Positions 1 to 10,563 of a stretch of DNA of 64,000 nucleotides are shown here, piece by piece; position 1 is the stretch's first letter, and every line of letters begins with the position of its first letter. The notes under the pieces were generated by a model. It saw only the letters and a program-made list of their open reading frames with translations, was not told the DNA's origin and ran no database searches. Both the position numbers and the translations under genes were made by a program. The DNA is from Pseudoscleropodium purum (lineage: Eukaryota; Streptophyta; Bryopsida; Hypnales; Brachytheciaceae), in assembly GCA_963969395.1 (NCBI GenBank), contig OZ017800.1, positions 20,058,479-20,122,478 on the forward strand, read 5' to 3'.

Positions 1-130
1 GGCTCCTTCCTACCACAACGGCTAACCTCGTACAGCTCGAAACCTGTAGAGCTAGCCCTACTGACTTCACTTTCACTTTCAGGAACTCCAGAGCAGTGCA
101 GAAATTAGCACGTACTAACTTAGAAGTATG

Positions 131-316
131 TTACAGCTGCTGCTCAATGTACTTCAATTCCTCGACTACATGCATGGCCGCCATCCGGGGTGCACAAAGG
201 TACCGCAAGTGAACCTCAAAGGAGCAACTACTCAGTACGGATAAAGCTAGGACCTCGTGCAACTTAGTGAGCAACGAGGAGAAGTCGTCACTGCGGTGCA
301 TTCCAAGCCACGAGCT
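131..316 (-). CDS. Possible 3' coding end of an unidentified protein (partial)
   Basis: An open frame of 61 codons ends in TAA at 133-131 and is bounded upstream by an in-frame TGA at 319-317. It reads like real protein: balanced composition, mixed hydrophobic and charged residues, a C-terminus ending EELKYIEQQL, and the stretch VHLRYLCAPRMAAMHVV. Local GC content is clearly higher than in the AT-rich DNA that begins near 480. No start codon, splice site or family can be assigned, and the rest of the gene, if there is one, is not evident. It could be a last exon, a captured gene fragment or chance. Confidence 0.3.
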   Translation of the reverse strand, partial: SSWLGMHRSDDFSSLLTKLHEVLALSVLSSCSFEVHLRYLCAPRMAAMHVVEELKYIEQQL

Positions 317-3300
317 TCAATCAGTAAACGTCATGGTCTGCTGCAACAGCTCTGGCACCTTCAATTGAGCAAGTTAGTATGCACTAAGTTATCCACGAAC
401 TGAAAGCCACAGTAGCGACAATCATCCCTGCGTCACTAGACAGCTCACATACAGGAGCTTTCTCTCAAGCAATTGCTAATATGGTATGCACACTTATAAT
501 CATCACCAGTAACTACCGTGTTAACTACCGTATTGAACATAGTTACTATTATTACACCTTAACTGTTTTTATTGGATCTTATTGGATTTCAAAGCACTTT
601 AACATGCATTATTTGGACACCATATGAATAAGTTACGAATTTTCAAAGTTCTCTCTAGGTGTACCCAAAACCAACAATAGGCTCTCATAGATTTTCATGT
701 TTTGATTGCATACATCTCGTGTAATTAATATTTAGGAGAAATTTATATCTTTTGGTTCAAATGTGGATGTCATATTTAGGGTAGTGTTAATTATGAATGT
801 ATGTACCTTTATCTCAACTAACTAAATCAAGTATTGCAAAGGAAGCAGGTGCAATATTTTATAACTCTTGGTGTAGATTTGCCCCCTCACTTCTTACTCA
901 TCCAACTAAATTACAAATGCTTGAATTGCATGAACAAGGAAAAGGGTTAAGTGAATTGAGCTTTAAAGGTTCACTTCACAGTATGTCCAAAGGACAACCT
1001 CTACCTCATGATTCAAGTCCCACATCTTGGCTCCAAAACTTCTAAAAAGTATTGCCATGTACTTAGCATTTTAAAGAACATAGAGACTTGGAACAAACTT
1101 TCACACCATGAAGATGCTTTGTATAGTGTGTGTTTTTTTCCTCATTTTATATTGAAAACAATAATTGAAACTAGGAACCCAAGTTGAGTTTCCATTTTTG
1201 CTAGACTCAACTTTGAAGAGAATGCAATAGTTGGGAAGTGCAAAAAGTGCCCCTATTTGGGACAAGTTGAATAGGCCTTGAAATTGGAGGACCAATCACA
1301 ATTTGTGCACACCAACATGCAAGTTTGGAAACACACATACAAACTTTGGCCTTTGAAAAAGGCTTGAATTTTAGTAAACATGAGTTGGACGCTTAGGGGT
1401 TGATTGCTATATAAATACCACACACAAGACACACAAATTGGGATTTTGGTCTTCACCGACTATGAAGTTCGAAGTTTCCACATTTGATAAAGCAATATTC
1501 AGCTTCAAAGTTGGGATTTGACCTGTGAAATCAAGACTTGGAGAGTCGGTGGGACTTGAGATGTATTGTGAAGCGTCCCTAAGCATGCCTGATGTCCACC
1601 GCTTGGGAGACTCTGTTACATGAGATTATTTATTGCTTACTTAGGTTATGCGTACAGTGAGGCGGGGGGGGAAGCGAAGGCGGCAGGTGGTGGCAGGTGG
1701 TGCTGCACCCCTTTTATCATAAATACCTTACATTGTATATTATGAAACTGCCGATACTCTGGTCTGTTGCAATAACTTTGTGCATCATGTTCAGTAACGT
1801 GGACTACTGTGGATCCCGGAGTCGCCGTGTGTCCCTGTCAGTTTCCCATCAGCATCAGTCCGCACTTATTATTGTCCATACTCATAACCTTAGCCGTTGA
1901 TCTTGCTCGTAACACTGTAGAGAATTTAGTGTTGTTCGTTGCTCTAACAAACTTACGGTAGGAATACTATAAGGTAGACATACCTAAAACCAACTTGCTA
2001 CTAAAGCTACAGAATAAAATGATGTTTTTTTTTAGGAAATGGTTAACAAAATCCATTAAATTGGTTTCATATTTTTCTGAACTTATATGAATAAAATACA
2101 AATTATTTTGTGGAAACAATTGTGTAGATGCACCCATTGTGGACCATAGACTAATACACAAGTCTTCATGGAAACACCCAAAAACAACAAACCATAAGCT
2201 TGTATCACACATAGGGGATTGGTCAACTCAAAACCCACCCTTATGAATGTGACAACTTCCTATATCTCCACTTGTTTGCTTTGCATCTTACTCCACTTAG
2301 ATTTAGGTCATTTTTTAGATGTCACTAAATGACTCTTCTTACTTTTAGGTGTGTCTACTTTAAATCGAAAGACCCTTCCAATGGCACAATAGACCAACAA
2401 TAGCTAGTTTTATTGTTGATTGAAAAAAATTCAATTTGCTTAAATTTGATTGGCTTACACATAATTAAGAACAAGTTTCAAAGGTAGTTGTTTCAAGTGA
2501 AGCTATGAGAAGAATAGGTTCCGTTGAAAAATTCACATTTATATTGAATAAAATATTTATTCTTGTAGGAAAAAAAATCATTTTTTAGGCATTCTTCCTC
2601 ATCCTTATTTTCGCACATGTTGAACTCAATTTCTCAACAAAAAATCTCCATATTTTACATGCTCAAATGCTCAAATTATTTGTTTATAGTATTCCTATAA
2701 GTCATTTTATCTTCCAAGAAAAAAATGACTAGAAAATTTGGGGACTTGTACAACCCCTTTGAAAGATTCAACTTGGTGTTGAAAACATTAGGAGAAATCT
2801 AAACCTTAGGAGGGCCATTAAGCTTTCATTTTTTAGCACCCCACAATACAAGTCTAGAAAAATTTGAAAAATAATTGAAAAATAATTTGAAAAATAATAA
2901 TTATACAATTAAAAAAAACTAATGTAGAACTAACATGGCACTAGCAATGCCACATCATATGCTAAATTTTTTTTAATTTTTAAATTTAAAAAAAAATTAT
3001 TTCCTCTTCAATTGCATTGGGGGTTCAAAACTCGCAAACTTTTTTAGGCCTAAAATTTTTGCCAATGGTTTACTATTTGGAGAAAGTGATGATGTTCTCA
3101 TCATCAAATCTCATGACTTTTTCATAAATCAATTGAAAATACAATTAAATTGACCAATCTTGTAATATAAATTTTGAAATGCCAAAGATTAAAATTGTAT
3201 TTTTAAAGATTTTCTAAAGTTAAAATATTCAAAACTTATTTGAAGCAAATAGAAATTTAAATTTTGATTGTATAGATATTTTCTACTCTTGATGCTTAGA

Positions 3301-4204
3301 TACATCATTGATGAATAAACAAAATTTATATTCTCAACAAACTTAGATGTATTTTCATCCATTTTTTGTAACTTCAACATGATGTTCTTGAAATCATTTG
3401 TAATCCATGTAGCAAATAGCACAACTCTTGAAGGTTAAGGCATAAGGTAGAAGGCTTGAAAATCACTCATTTAAGGGTTGGTCTGCCTTTTTCATGTGTT
3501 TTCTTGAATGGGGATATTTCTAGCTCTTTATTCCAACAAAGAGAAATAGATGTGGAATGTGACACAAATAGTTCAATTCACATTTTTCGAAGTATAATTG
3601 CATTATTAATGATTTTTCAAATAAGTTGTGTTGTATGGACCTATTTCTGACTGGAGGTCTTTTAAGAATTGCTCACTTGCAAAGAGAAATAGTAAAAGCA
3701 AGGAGAATGATTAGCTCTAGGGCTTTTTTTTGGCTACAAAGCACCAATTTGTACCTTCAAAATTTTGTCTAGCAAATTGCCTATGGACGAACAGTGGATG
3801 AAAATGTGCTTTGTTCACCATGTTGGCGGTTTCTGTCCGTCAATTAGCGCCAAGTCGGTGCTAGTCTCGTCACCCTGAGATGTTTGTGTCATCCATAGTT
3901 CTGTGATCCTGCTTCCACCACCATGTGTTTATCGCCCACTCCGTCCTCATTTTGCACTCCTCTCTTGAATTTCAATTGATCTTCTCGCCATCACTACAAC
4001 ATATATGTGGATTTATTGCTTGGTTGTGCATCCTTCAAGTTTTGATTGTTGCCAGAAAAGTTGTGAAAGAGTGGCCATTAGTTTACCATTGTTGTACTTT
4101 TGCTAGGGTTTACACTTCGCCATAATTTTGAGAGAATTGGATTGTAGAGGTGGCATTGGATTTCACCAGGTGCTACTTGGAGTAGGAGGGTGTACTCTTG
4201 TACC
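317..4204. other. AT-rich intergenic DNA without a supported gene
   Basis: Base composition drops sharply after about 480. Open frames here are short, lack recognisable domains and mostly begin at non-ATG codons, for example 797-1045. One dispersed repeat copy is listed separately at 2790-3075. A GC-richer patch lies at 1640-1870 and a mixed-composition patch at 3780-4200; neither shows a recognisable coding family. Confidence 0.7.
2790..3075 (+). repeat. Dispersed repeat, copy 1 (partner at 51061-51310)
   Basis: This stretch and 51061-51310 share the same order of blocks: a CCATTAAGCTTTCATTTTT segment followed by AGCACCC, an A/T-rich spacer, a block on either side of 'catggca...atgccac', the block ATGCTAAATT, and 'ggttcaaaa...cacaaac' followed by GGCCTAAAATTTT. 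Both copies begin next to a degenerate CCTTAGGAGG or CCCCTAGGGGG sequence resembling the termini of the TTAA-bounded elements. No coding capacity is visible. Confidence 0.6.
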
Positions 4205-4501
4205 ATGGCAGTGGAAGCACCAAGTTCCAGAGAGTCACTAATGCCATTCTTTGATTTCAAGATTTTCACGTTTGCAACCTTTAATGCTTACTGAATTCTA
4301 GTTTAGGCTCACAGAGATGTTGCACCTTGATGATTGTGATAGATGTAGCTTAAAATTTCAAGGGCCATTGTTGCTTTGGATTTTCTATGGTCTTTTCTTG
4401 TTGCTTCAAGACTTGCATCTCTGTTTCGAGTGTATATATTATTTTGTGTTTTCTTGTGTGCAATCTTTTGTGCAAGTGGATTTCATTCATATTGTTGGAA
4501 A

Positions 4502-4684
4502 ATGGGGTCCGGCGATGATGAGTTTGTAGGGAATGTGGTGGATGAGGCTGTACAAGCTGCAAATCTTGCCAAATCTGTGAAGAAAAAGGCGAAGGAAGTT
4601 GCTAGCAAGGCCTTGGCGGAGTTGGCATTGGCAAGAAAAGAAATGAAAGGCACTCAACAACTTTCCTTATCAAGCAGTTTTTGA
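4502..4684 (+). CDS. Short coding-like fragment, Ala/Lys-rich helix, unknown function
   Basis: A 60-residue frame starts MGSGDDEFVGNVVDEAVQAA and continues as a strongly helical, Lys/Ala/Glu-rich segment ending in TGA. The frame is open further upstream to about 4376, but that part is hydrophobic and AT-rich and looks non-coding. A possible 3' splice site (TTTTGTGCAAG) lies at about 4470-4480, so this may be a terminal exon or a relic of one. A short frame beginning MAVEAPSSRESLMPFFDF at about 4205 could be an earlier exon of the same relic. The fragment ends 83 bases before the Tc1-type element. I do not recognise the family. Confidence 0.25.
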   Translation: MGSGDDEFVGNVVDEAVQAANLAKSVKKKAKEVASKALAELALARKEMKGTQQLSLSSSF

Positions 4685-4767
4685 TGATTGGTTTGTCTCA
4701 AGACAAGGGAGATACCTTGCAAGCACTTAGGGTGTAGTACGATGGATTGCAATGCACAGCAGTAGTA

Positions 4768-5345
4768 CAATGGGGTACCAATCAAAATGTTGTTTTCGAA
4801 TTTGCAGTGAGAAAAATTTGAGTATTGCCAACTTTGAAAGCCTCTCAAGAGCTCAAAAATTGGTATTTTACCAAAAAAGTTTTACCAAAGAATTATCTTT
4901 AAGTTAATTATATGTATGATAAATTTTAACGCCAAAAGATTCATCAAAAGAAAGTTATTCAAAATCTACCAACATTGGTAGCTGTGGAAATGTTTTCACT
5001 GTTGCCAACTTTGACAACCTCCCAAAGATTGAATTATTTTTTTTTGCCATGAAATTCTTGGAAAAAAACCCTCTTTATTTTAATAACATATGACAAAAAT
5101 TTCAAGACCAAAAGATTAATACAAAAAAAGATATTAACAATCTATCAACATGTGTCGTTTTGAGAAACAATTGTGAAAACCGTTTCACTACTTCAACTTT
5201 GACACCCTCCCAAGGACTGAAAAATTGCTTATTTACCATGAAATTTTTGGCACAACATTCTCTTTATGATAAAAATATTCATGCCAAATTTCAAGGTCAA
5301 AAAATTTATACAAAAAAAAATATTTACAATCTACCAATGTATGTA
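4768..5345 (+). repeat. Left terminal inverted repeat of the Tc1-type element, three subrepeats
   Basis: This pairs with 5767-6345 in reverse complement, with scattered substitutions and small indels. Within it three diverged tandem subunits of about 175-190 bp can be followed by the recurring blocks 'caactttga.a.cctc', 'ccaaaagatt.atcaaaa' and 'aatctaccaac', with units starting near 4828, 5004 and 5192. The repeat ends about where the core begins, after the third copy of 'acaatctaccaa'. Confidence 0.8.
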
Positions 5346-5509
5346 GTTGTGAGATACATTTTATTAAAGACATTGAAATTGTTGAAGTATGTTAGACAAT
5401 TATGCTTCTAGATTGAAATTCTCCAGATGATGCAATCTCTAATCATAAATGTTTGTCAAAAAAATCAAGGATAGTCAAATTTAGTTGTGTGCACTTGTCA
5501 CATCTCAAA

Positions 5510-5782
5510 GTATGTGAAGAATGGAGACAAACACACCTTTTGGAGAAGCTCGATTGGCCTACAAATTCTCCCGATCTCAATCCAATTGAGAACCTTTGAA
5601 AGATTTTGAAAGATGCTGTGCAACATGGCCCAATATGTCCAAAAAATTTAGATGACTTGAAGGTAGTTATTGAAAGAGAGTGGAGGTTAATCAACGGTAC
5701 AAAGCTCCTTCAACTATGTCATTCTATGCCCTCTAGGTTACAAGCAGTGATTGAGGCAAATGGAGGACATACACGTTGGTAG
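5510..5782 (+). pseudogene. Tc1-type transposase C-terminal fragment with a nonsense codon
   Basis: A single frame of 91 codons carries the diagnostic DDE-transposase segment LDWPTNSPDLNPIENL, whose Glu is the third catalytic acid in Tc1-like enzymes, and ends with SMPSRLQAVIEANGGHTRW followed by TAG at 5780-5782. The codon after ENL is TGA where Tc1 proteins have Trp (normally TGG), consistent with a G-to-A transition. No frame upstream supplies the helix-turn-helix domain or the first two catalytic Asp residues. The stop codon lies a few bases inside the right inverted repeat. Identification rests on the conserved motif and on its correct position near the element's right side. Confidence 0.85.
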
Positions 5783-6345
5783 ATTGTAAATATTTTTTTT
5801 TGTATAAATTTTTTGACCTTGAAATTTGGCACGAATATTTTATCATAAAGAGAATGTTGTGCCAAAAATTTCATGGTAAATAAGCAATTTTTCAGTCCTT
5901 GGGAGGGTGTCAAAGTTGAAGTAGTGAAACAGTTTTCACAATTGTTTCTCAAAACGACACATGTTGATAGATTGTTAATATCTTTTTTCTGTATTAATCT
6001 TTTGGTCTTGAAATTTTTGTCATATGTTATTAACATAAAGAGGTTTTTGTTCCAAGAATTTCATGGCAAAAAAAAATAATTCAATCTTTGGGAGGCTGTC
6101 AAAGTTGGCAACAGTGAAAAAAATTCCATAGCTACCAATGTTAGTAGATTTTGAATAACTTTTTTTTGGTGAATCTTTTGGCCTTAAAATTTTTTATACG
6201 TATAATTAACTTAAATATAATTCTTTGGTAGAAATTTTGTGATAAAATACCAATTTTTGAGCTCTCAAGAGGCTTTCAAAGTTGGCAGTACTGAAATTTT
6301 TCTCACTGCGAATTCGAAAACGACATTTTGATTGGTACCCCACTG
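5767..6345 (-). repeat. Right terminal inverted repeat of the Tc1-type element
   Basis: Reverse-complement partner of 4768-5345. The outermost bases, read inward, are CAGTGGGGTACC, closer to the usual Tc1 CAGT start than the left end (CAATGGGG). It contains the same three subunits in mirrored order and overlaps the last codons of the transposase fragment. Confidence 0.8.
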
Positions 6346-9300
6346 TATAGATGTAATGTGACAATAGCAATAGATCTCAGGTAGCACAAGGTTTTAGCTA
6401 CTATGCAAGTGAGGTCCATCTTCATCTCTGATCTTTGTCATTTACGGACGACCAAGGGATACATGACATCCAAGCTATCAAATGTTTTGTAAATGGTTTT
6501 CAACGAGTTGGACTCATATTGCCTTTTAATCTTCCATCCTATACATATTCATTATATTCTCCATTTCTTTTGATGAATTTATTTTGGTTTTCTTTCACTA
6601 TTTGGACACATCCTTGTTCACTTCCTACCTTAAGCATTGTAGGGGATATAAGGTGGGTGCATGGCATTGAAAGGTGCCTTGCATTGTCTTGTTTGGATCT
6701 CAATTCTTGTTGTGCATGCATTTTGTCACTTTCTTGACTTTTGCATTAGAATGGTGCAAGTTTAAGTTAACATTTGCAGTTCCAGGGACTCAACAAATTG
6801 GCAGAATTGGATTTCACTAATTGACTGGATGCTTTTCAAACAGGTTTGTAACACTTAGCCTACATTAGTTCTAGTAGTTTCAATTGTTATGCTTCTGCAA
6901 TTACTTCTGTACATAATTGTGTGTGACGCTGGGAAATTAGTGCAGTGTCCCAATTTCTGAGATGTATTTAGGCTTATCACCATGATGCAGTAAAACATCA
7001 CCATATAATTGCCATATTCACCCAAAGTTTGGGTCCTTGTTCGCCATTTTTTGTGCATGAATTTGTTCTGATTGCCAATTAAGCTTTTCACTATACATTG
7101 AAACTTGCCTGCCACCCCAGTTTTTCATTAGTTCCCTCTTCCTCTCTCAAAAAATTTGTGAGCCATTGATTTTTTTGAAAAAAAATGCTTACCCTCAAAA
7201 TTGACGTTGATTTCTCAAAAAATCACAAGATGTTGATCTTGTGAAATTTAATCTGAGCCGTTCAAATATAAAATACAAATACTAAATACAAATACGGGTA
7301 CGGGTATTGGATATGAGTACTAAATACGTGTATTGAATACGGATATTGAATATGGATACTGAATATGGATACAATATTGGATACGGGATCAATTGTCCCA
7401 TATTGTTTGTCAAGAACTTTGATTTTGAAGATTACAAGAGGGGTTGGAGGTGAGGGGGGGGGGGGTGACATAAAAAGAATTAAATCAAGTTCTAAATGAT
7501 AGGTGGGGGTGAGTGGAGGTGGTAAAATAAAAATCAAGGGGGGGAGTGCATAGTGACACAAAGTGTCACTATACACCTTGAGTGCCTAATAACTACATTC
7601 ACACTATCCCTCCTGATCGCCCGAGCACAATTACAGTATGTAAAAAAGTCACCAAGTTCTCTTCCTGAAATTTTGCACATGTTGCCACCTTACAACTCTT
7701 GCTGACACTCTGAAGTCGCCAGTGACACACTCACAAGAAAGGAAAAATCGCCTTTTTGTCCATTTGAAAAAATGGAAAAAAAAACAAACACCTTGATTGG
7801 CTCTTACAATAAATAATTCATTTTTTTTCAACCCATTCAATGATTATGGAAGTCAATTTGAGGACCACCTCATGTCCATTTCAATGCTAATTATGGGGGC
7901 GGTCCTTAATGTCCAAGCGCACTGAGTGTATATGAATTTTTCGAGCCTCCTACCTTAGACACAATTATTTTGGACACACAATATTGTGAGTTCAACCTTG
8001 GATGTTGACGTTTTATTGAACAAACTAAGTTATGCACATGCTGGAGTTGTGTCCCTATCTCATGTCTCATAATTCTTGGTATTGTTGAACTGAGGGTGAA
8101 TGGGCATCTGTAACTTAGTGGCTATGCAGATTGAAGTTCTGTGGACCGACTCTGAATGGCACAGAGAAGTATGCTGGCACCCAGATCAGTTAGAGGTCTG
8201 TCGAGCTCTCCTCAATGGAAAATACAAATGGGGTGCATGTTGTATGTACCATGGAAGTTCGTTCTGGTACACTGGGAACTCACTCTTCCGAAGATGGGGT
8301 CATTCTAAGCTGTGACGTTGCAGGGGTTTGAGGGTGTTGGTTGCTGAGTGTTAGGATTGGTTCTTATGCTGCCTGGAAATTTGTAAAAATGTGGCGTTGG
8401 GGTATGTCCTCTGGTTCACTGTATGGTTTCCCCTTTTGCAATGGAAATAGTCCATGTGTTTCAAAAGAAGAAGAAGAAGAAGTTCTGGTCCATTGCAAAG
8501 AATCCCACAAAGAGAGACTCGGTTTGTTCCATCTCTCTAAGTGCTTGGAGTCACGGTTGTTTTTTTGGAATAGTGTCCCCCTTGCTGGCTTTACTACAGA
8601 GGCCAGTATTTGGAGGGAGGAAGCCAGAGAGGTCAGATTTCTGACAGTCTGGCAAAATTCCACAAAAAAAAAAGAAGCCCTGCTTGGAGTTCGGTTACTC
8701 AGATTCTGAATGCCCTAGCTGCCACTAACTTAATGGAGCACCAGCCTCTGGTGGCAACTCAACTGGAAGCAATTGCTCTGCTTTAGGGACCAGTTTCCAA
8801 GTTAAGAAGGCTTGGAAGACTAGGTAAGATTTAGAGTCTGCTCTGAATTACTGTCCTATAAGTTAGACCCAATGGCTTGAATGAAATGACCTCGTCTTCA
8901 TTGGCAATAGGTGGCCTCACGGCAGGCAACTCCAGGAAATTTGGCTCAGCATTATTGAGTATGGTAGAGCCAGCCATTGTCAACCATTTTAGGGGTTCCA
9001 CATATGTTTTGAAGCAGTATAAGGCAATGTAAATTTTCATGACTTGATTAGTCCTAACTTTGAAAAGGAGGAAAAACATATTTTATATTTTGGTTGAAAA
9101 TTTGTTCAGCCCTCCAGGTTAGAAATGGGTCTTTGGTTGACAATGGGTGGTTCTATCATATGAGTGTATTGCCCAATCTTCGCAATAGTACAAAACCTAT
9201 CACTTTTTATTTCCTAAAATAGTGATAAAACATTGGGTGAGTGAAAAAAGTCACAAATGATGAAACATGGGATTGACTTGGCTACTAACACTAGATCATT

Positions 9301-9634
9301 TTCATTGAGAAATAACACAGCCCCAGATTTCCTCAATGGAAAACAATAGGTTTCGCTTTACTGTTGGTGAAGCAGCACAGCATGCTATTAATCACGCATC
9401 CATGATCAATGTTGTTAGGATGTGGTGTGCCAATGGCATGTTGGACAACTATTCTAGTGAGGAGCATACGATCAATTGGATCCTGACTACTCTGGCCTTT
9501 ACTGGTCCTCCCTAGTTTGATATCTTACCTGGTTTCTTCACATCTTGCTCTGCAGCATTTGCATGGGTTGTATATGGTAGAAGTACCTATTTGTGATAAC
9601 TTAAACATTTCAGCATGTAGGATATGGGAATTTG
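6346..9634. other. Intergenic DNA without a supported gene
   Basis: Mixed composition. 8090-8720 is less AT-rich and holds frames of 71 and 122 residues (8100-8315, 8341-8709), but they show no recognisable domain and the second includes a run of Glu from a GAA microsatellite at about 8467-8481. A 59-residue frame at 9336-9515 beginning MENNRFRFTVGEAAQHAINH has coding-like composition, yet no family is recognised. A run of 12 G lies at 7454-7465. These may be relics of captured or retroposed sequence. Confidence 0.5.
7262..7395 (+). repeat. Degenerate short tandem repeat (GAATAC/GGATAT type)
   Basis: A run of diverged 6-base units such as AAATAC, GGGTAC, GGATAT, GAATAC and GGATAC, with frequent 12-base alternation. 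The reverse-complement theme (GTATCC, ATATTC) reappears at 18061-18245. Confidence 0.7.
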
Positions 9635-10563
9635 TTAACCTCTATAGGGTCGAGGTGCGTTTTTGACAACATAACTTTTTTGGGCAGGTGCATGTGTGCA
9701 AAGGTTTTCATATTTTTTATCCAAATTTTAATAGAAGGCGTAGACAAGGAATATCTTTCATGTGCACTAAATTTTAGGACATTTGAAAATATGAGTCAAA
9801 AAGTTATGGCCTAATATGTAGTTTATTTTTCAACTTGGGCAATATGCGCAGATCTGAAAAAATTATTTTTTTCAGAAACAAAAATTTAAAAATGATTTTG
9901 TAGATTTATACATACATAGAAAGCTTTGAATCATTCCATTTTGATTAATGAGTCAAAAGTTATGAGGTGTTTTAGTTTGCAAATGATCATGGATTCTCTA
10001 CTCCATAATAAACTTTGAAGTTCTTTATTGAAGTTTTTTAATGTTTTTGAAAAAGAATAAAAACATTAGGTGAAAATTGTTTATTACAACATTTCAACCA
10101 TTGGGATTGGCATTTTTCAATTCCATAATTATACTATTAACAATTTAGTATTTTGATTCATTCTCTACTTCTTTCTACTTACTATATTTTTCCTATATGT
10201 TGTACAATTCCAAATGATCTAAAATTTTTCAAACATGTAGAAAACTTGTCTTGAAGAATGAATGCAAAGAGTTGCAACCATTTCAGACATTTTTTTATAC
10301 AAATGTGACCTTGTGAAGTGTAGCTACTTGGGTTTTTGCAGAGCCAAAAAAAGTCTTTTTGTCAATTCAAACACTAATGTCTTGTAGTTTCCATGGTCGA
10401 AATTTCTGAAATTTTTTCCACATCTTTTAAAATCATCATACCAAAAGATTTTATGGTTTAATGTGTTCAAGAATGGTTAAATTTTTTTTTTGATACTTGT
10501 CCTGAAAATGACAATTTTAGGGCGTTTTTGGTGAAAACATAGTCAAAGAACTTTAGGGTTTAA
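9635..10563 (+). mobile_element. TTAA-bounded element, copy A (about 929 bp)
   Basis: It starts TTAACCTCTATAGGG and ends CTTTAGGGTTTAA. The interior is collinear with copies B, C and D: after about 30 bp comes 'acaacataacttttttgggca', then 'gagtcaaaa.gttatggcctaa', 'gaaagctttgaatcatt', 'attctctacttctttctacttact', and near the end 'tttttggtgaaaacatagtcaa'. No coding frame of note. This is the most diverged of the full-length copies at its termini. Confidence 0.7.

Larger units (their letters stand above)
4768..6345 (+). mobile_element. Tc1/mariner-type DNA transposon remnant with very long TIRs
   Basis: A 1,578-bp element is flanked on both sides by the dinucleotide TA (4766-4767 and 6346-6347), the classic Tc1/mariner target duplication. 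The right end, read inward, begins CAGTGGGGTACCAATCAAAA; the left end begins CAATGGGGTACCAATCAAAA. Each terminal inverted repeat is about 578 bp, leaving a unique core of about 420 bp. The core plus the first bases of the right repeat encode the C-terminal ~90 residues of a Tc1-type transposase, interrupted by one nonsense codon. The N-terminal DNA-binding region and the first two catalytic Asp residues are absent, so the copy is non-autonomous. Confidence 0.85.

Noticed and set aside
8341..8709. 122-codon frame as a gene
   Set aside because: It includes a microsatellite-encoded Glu run, lacks any family motif, and has no flanking splice sites or promoter that I can support.
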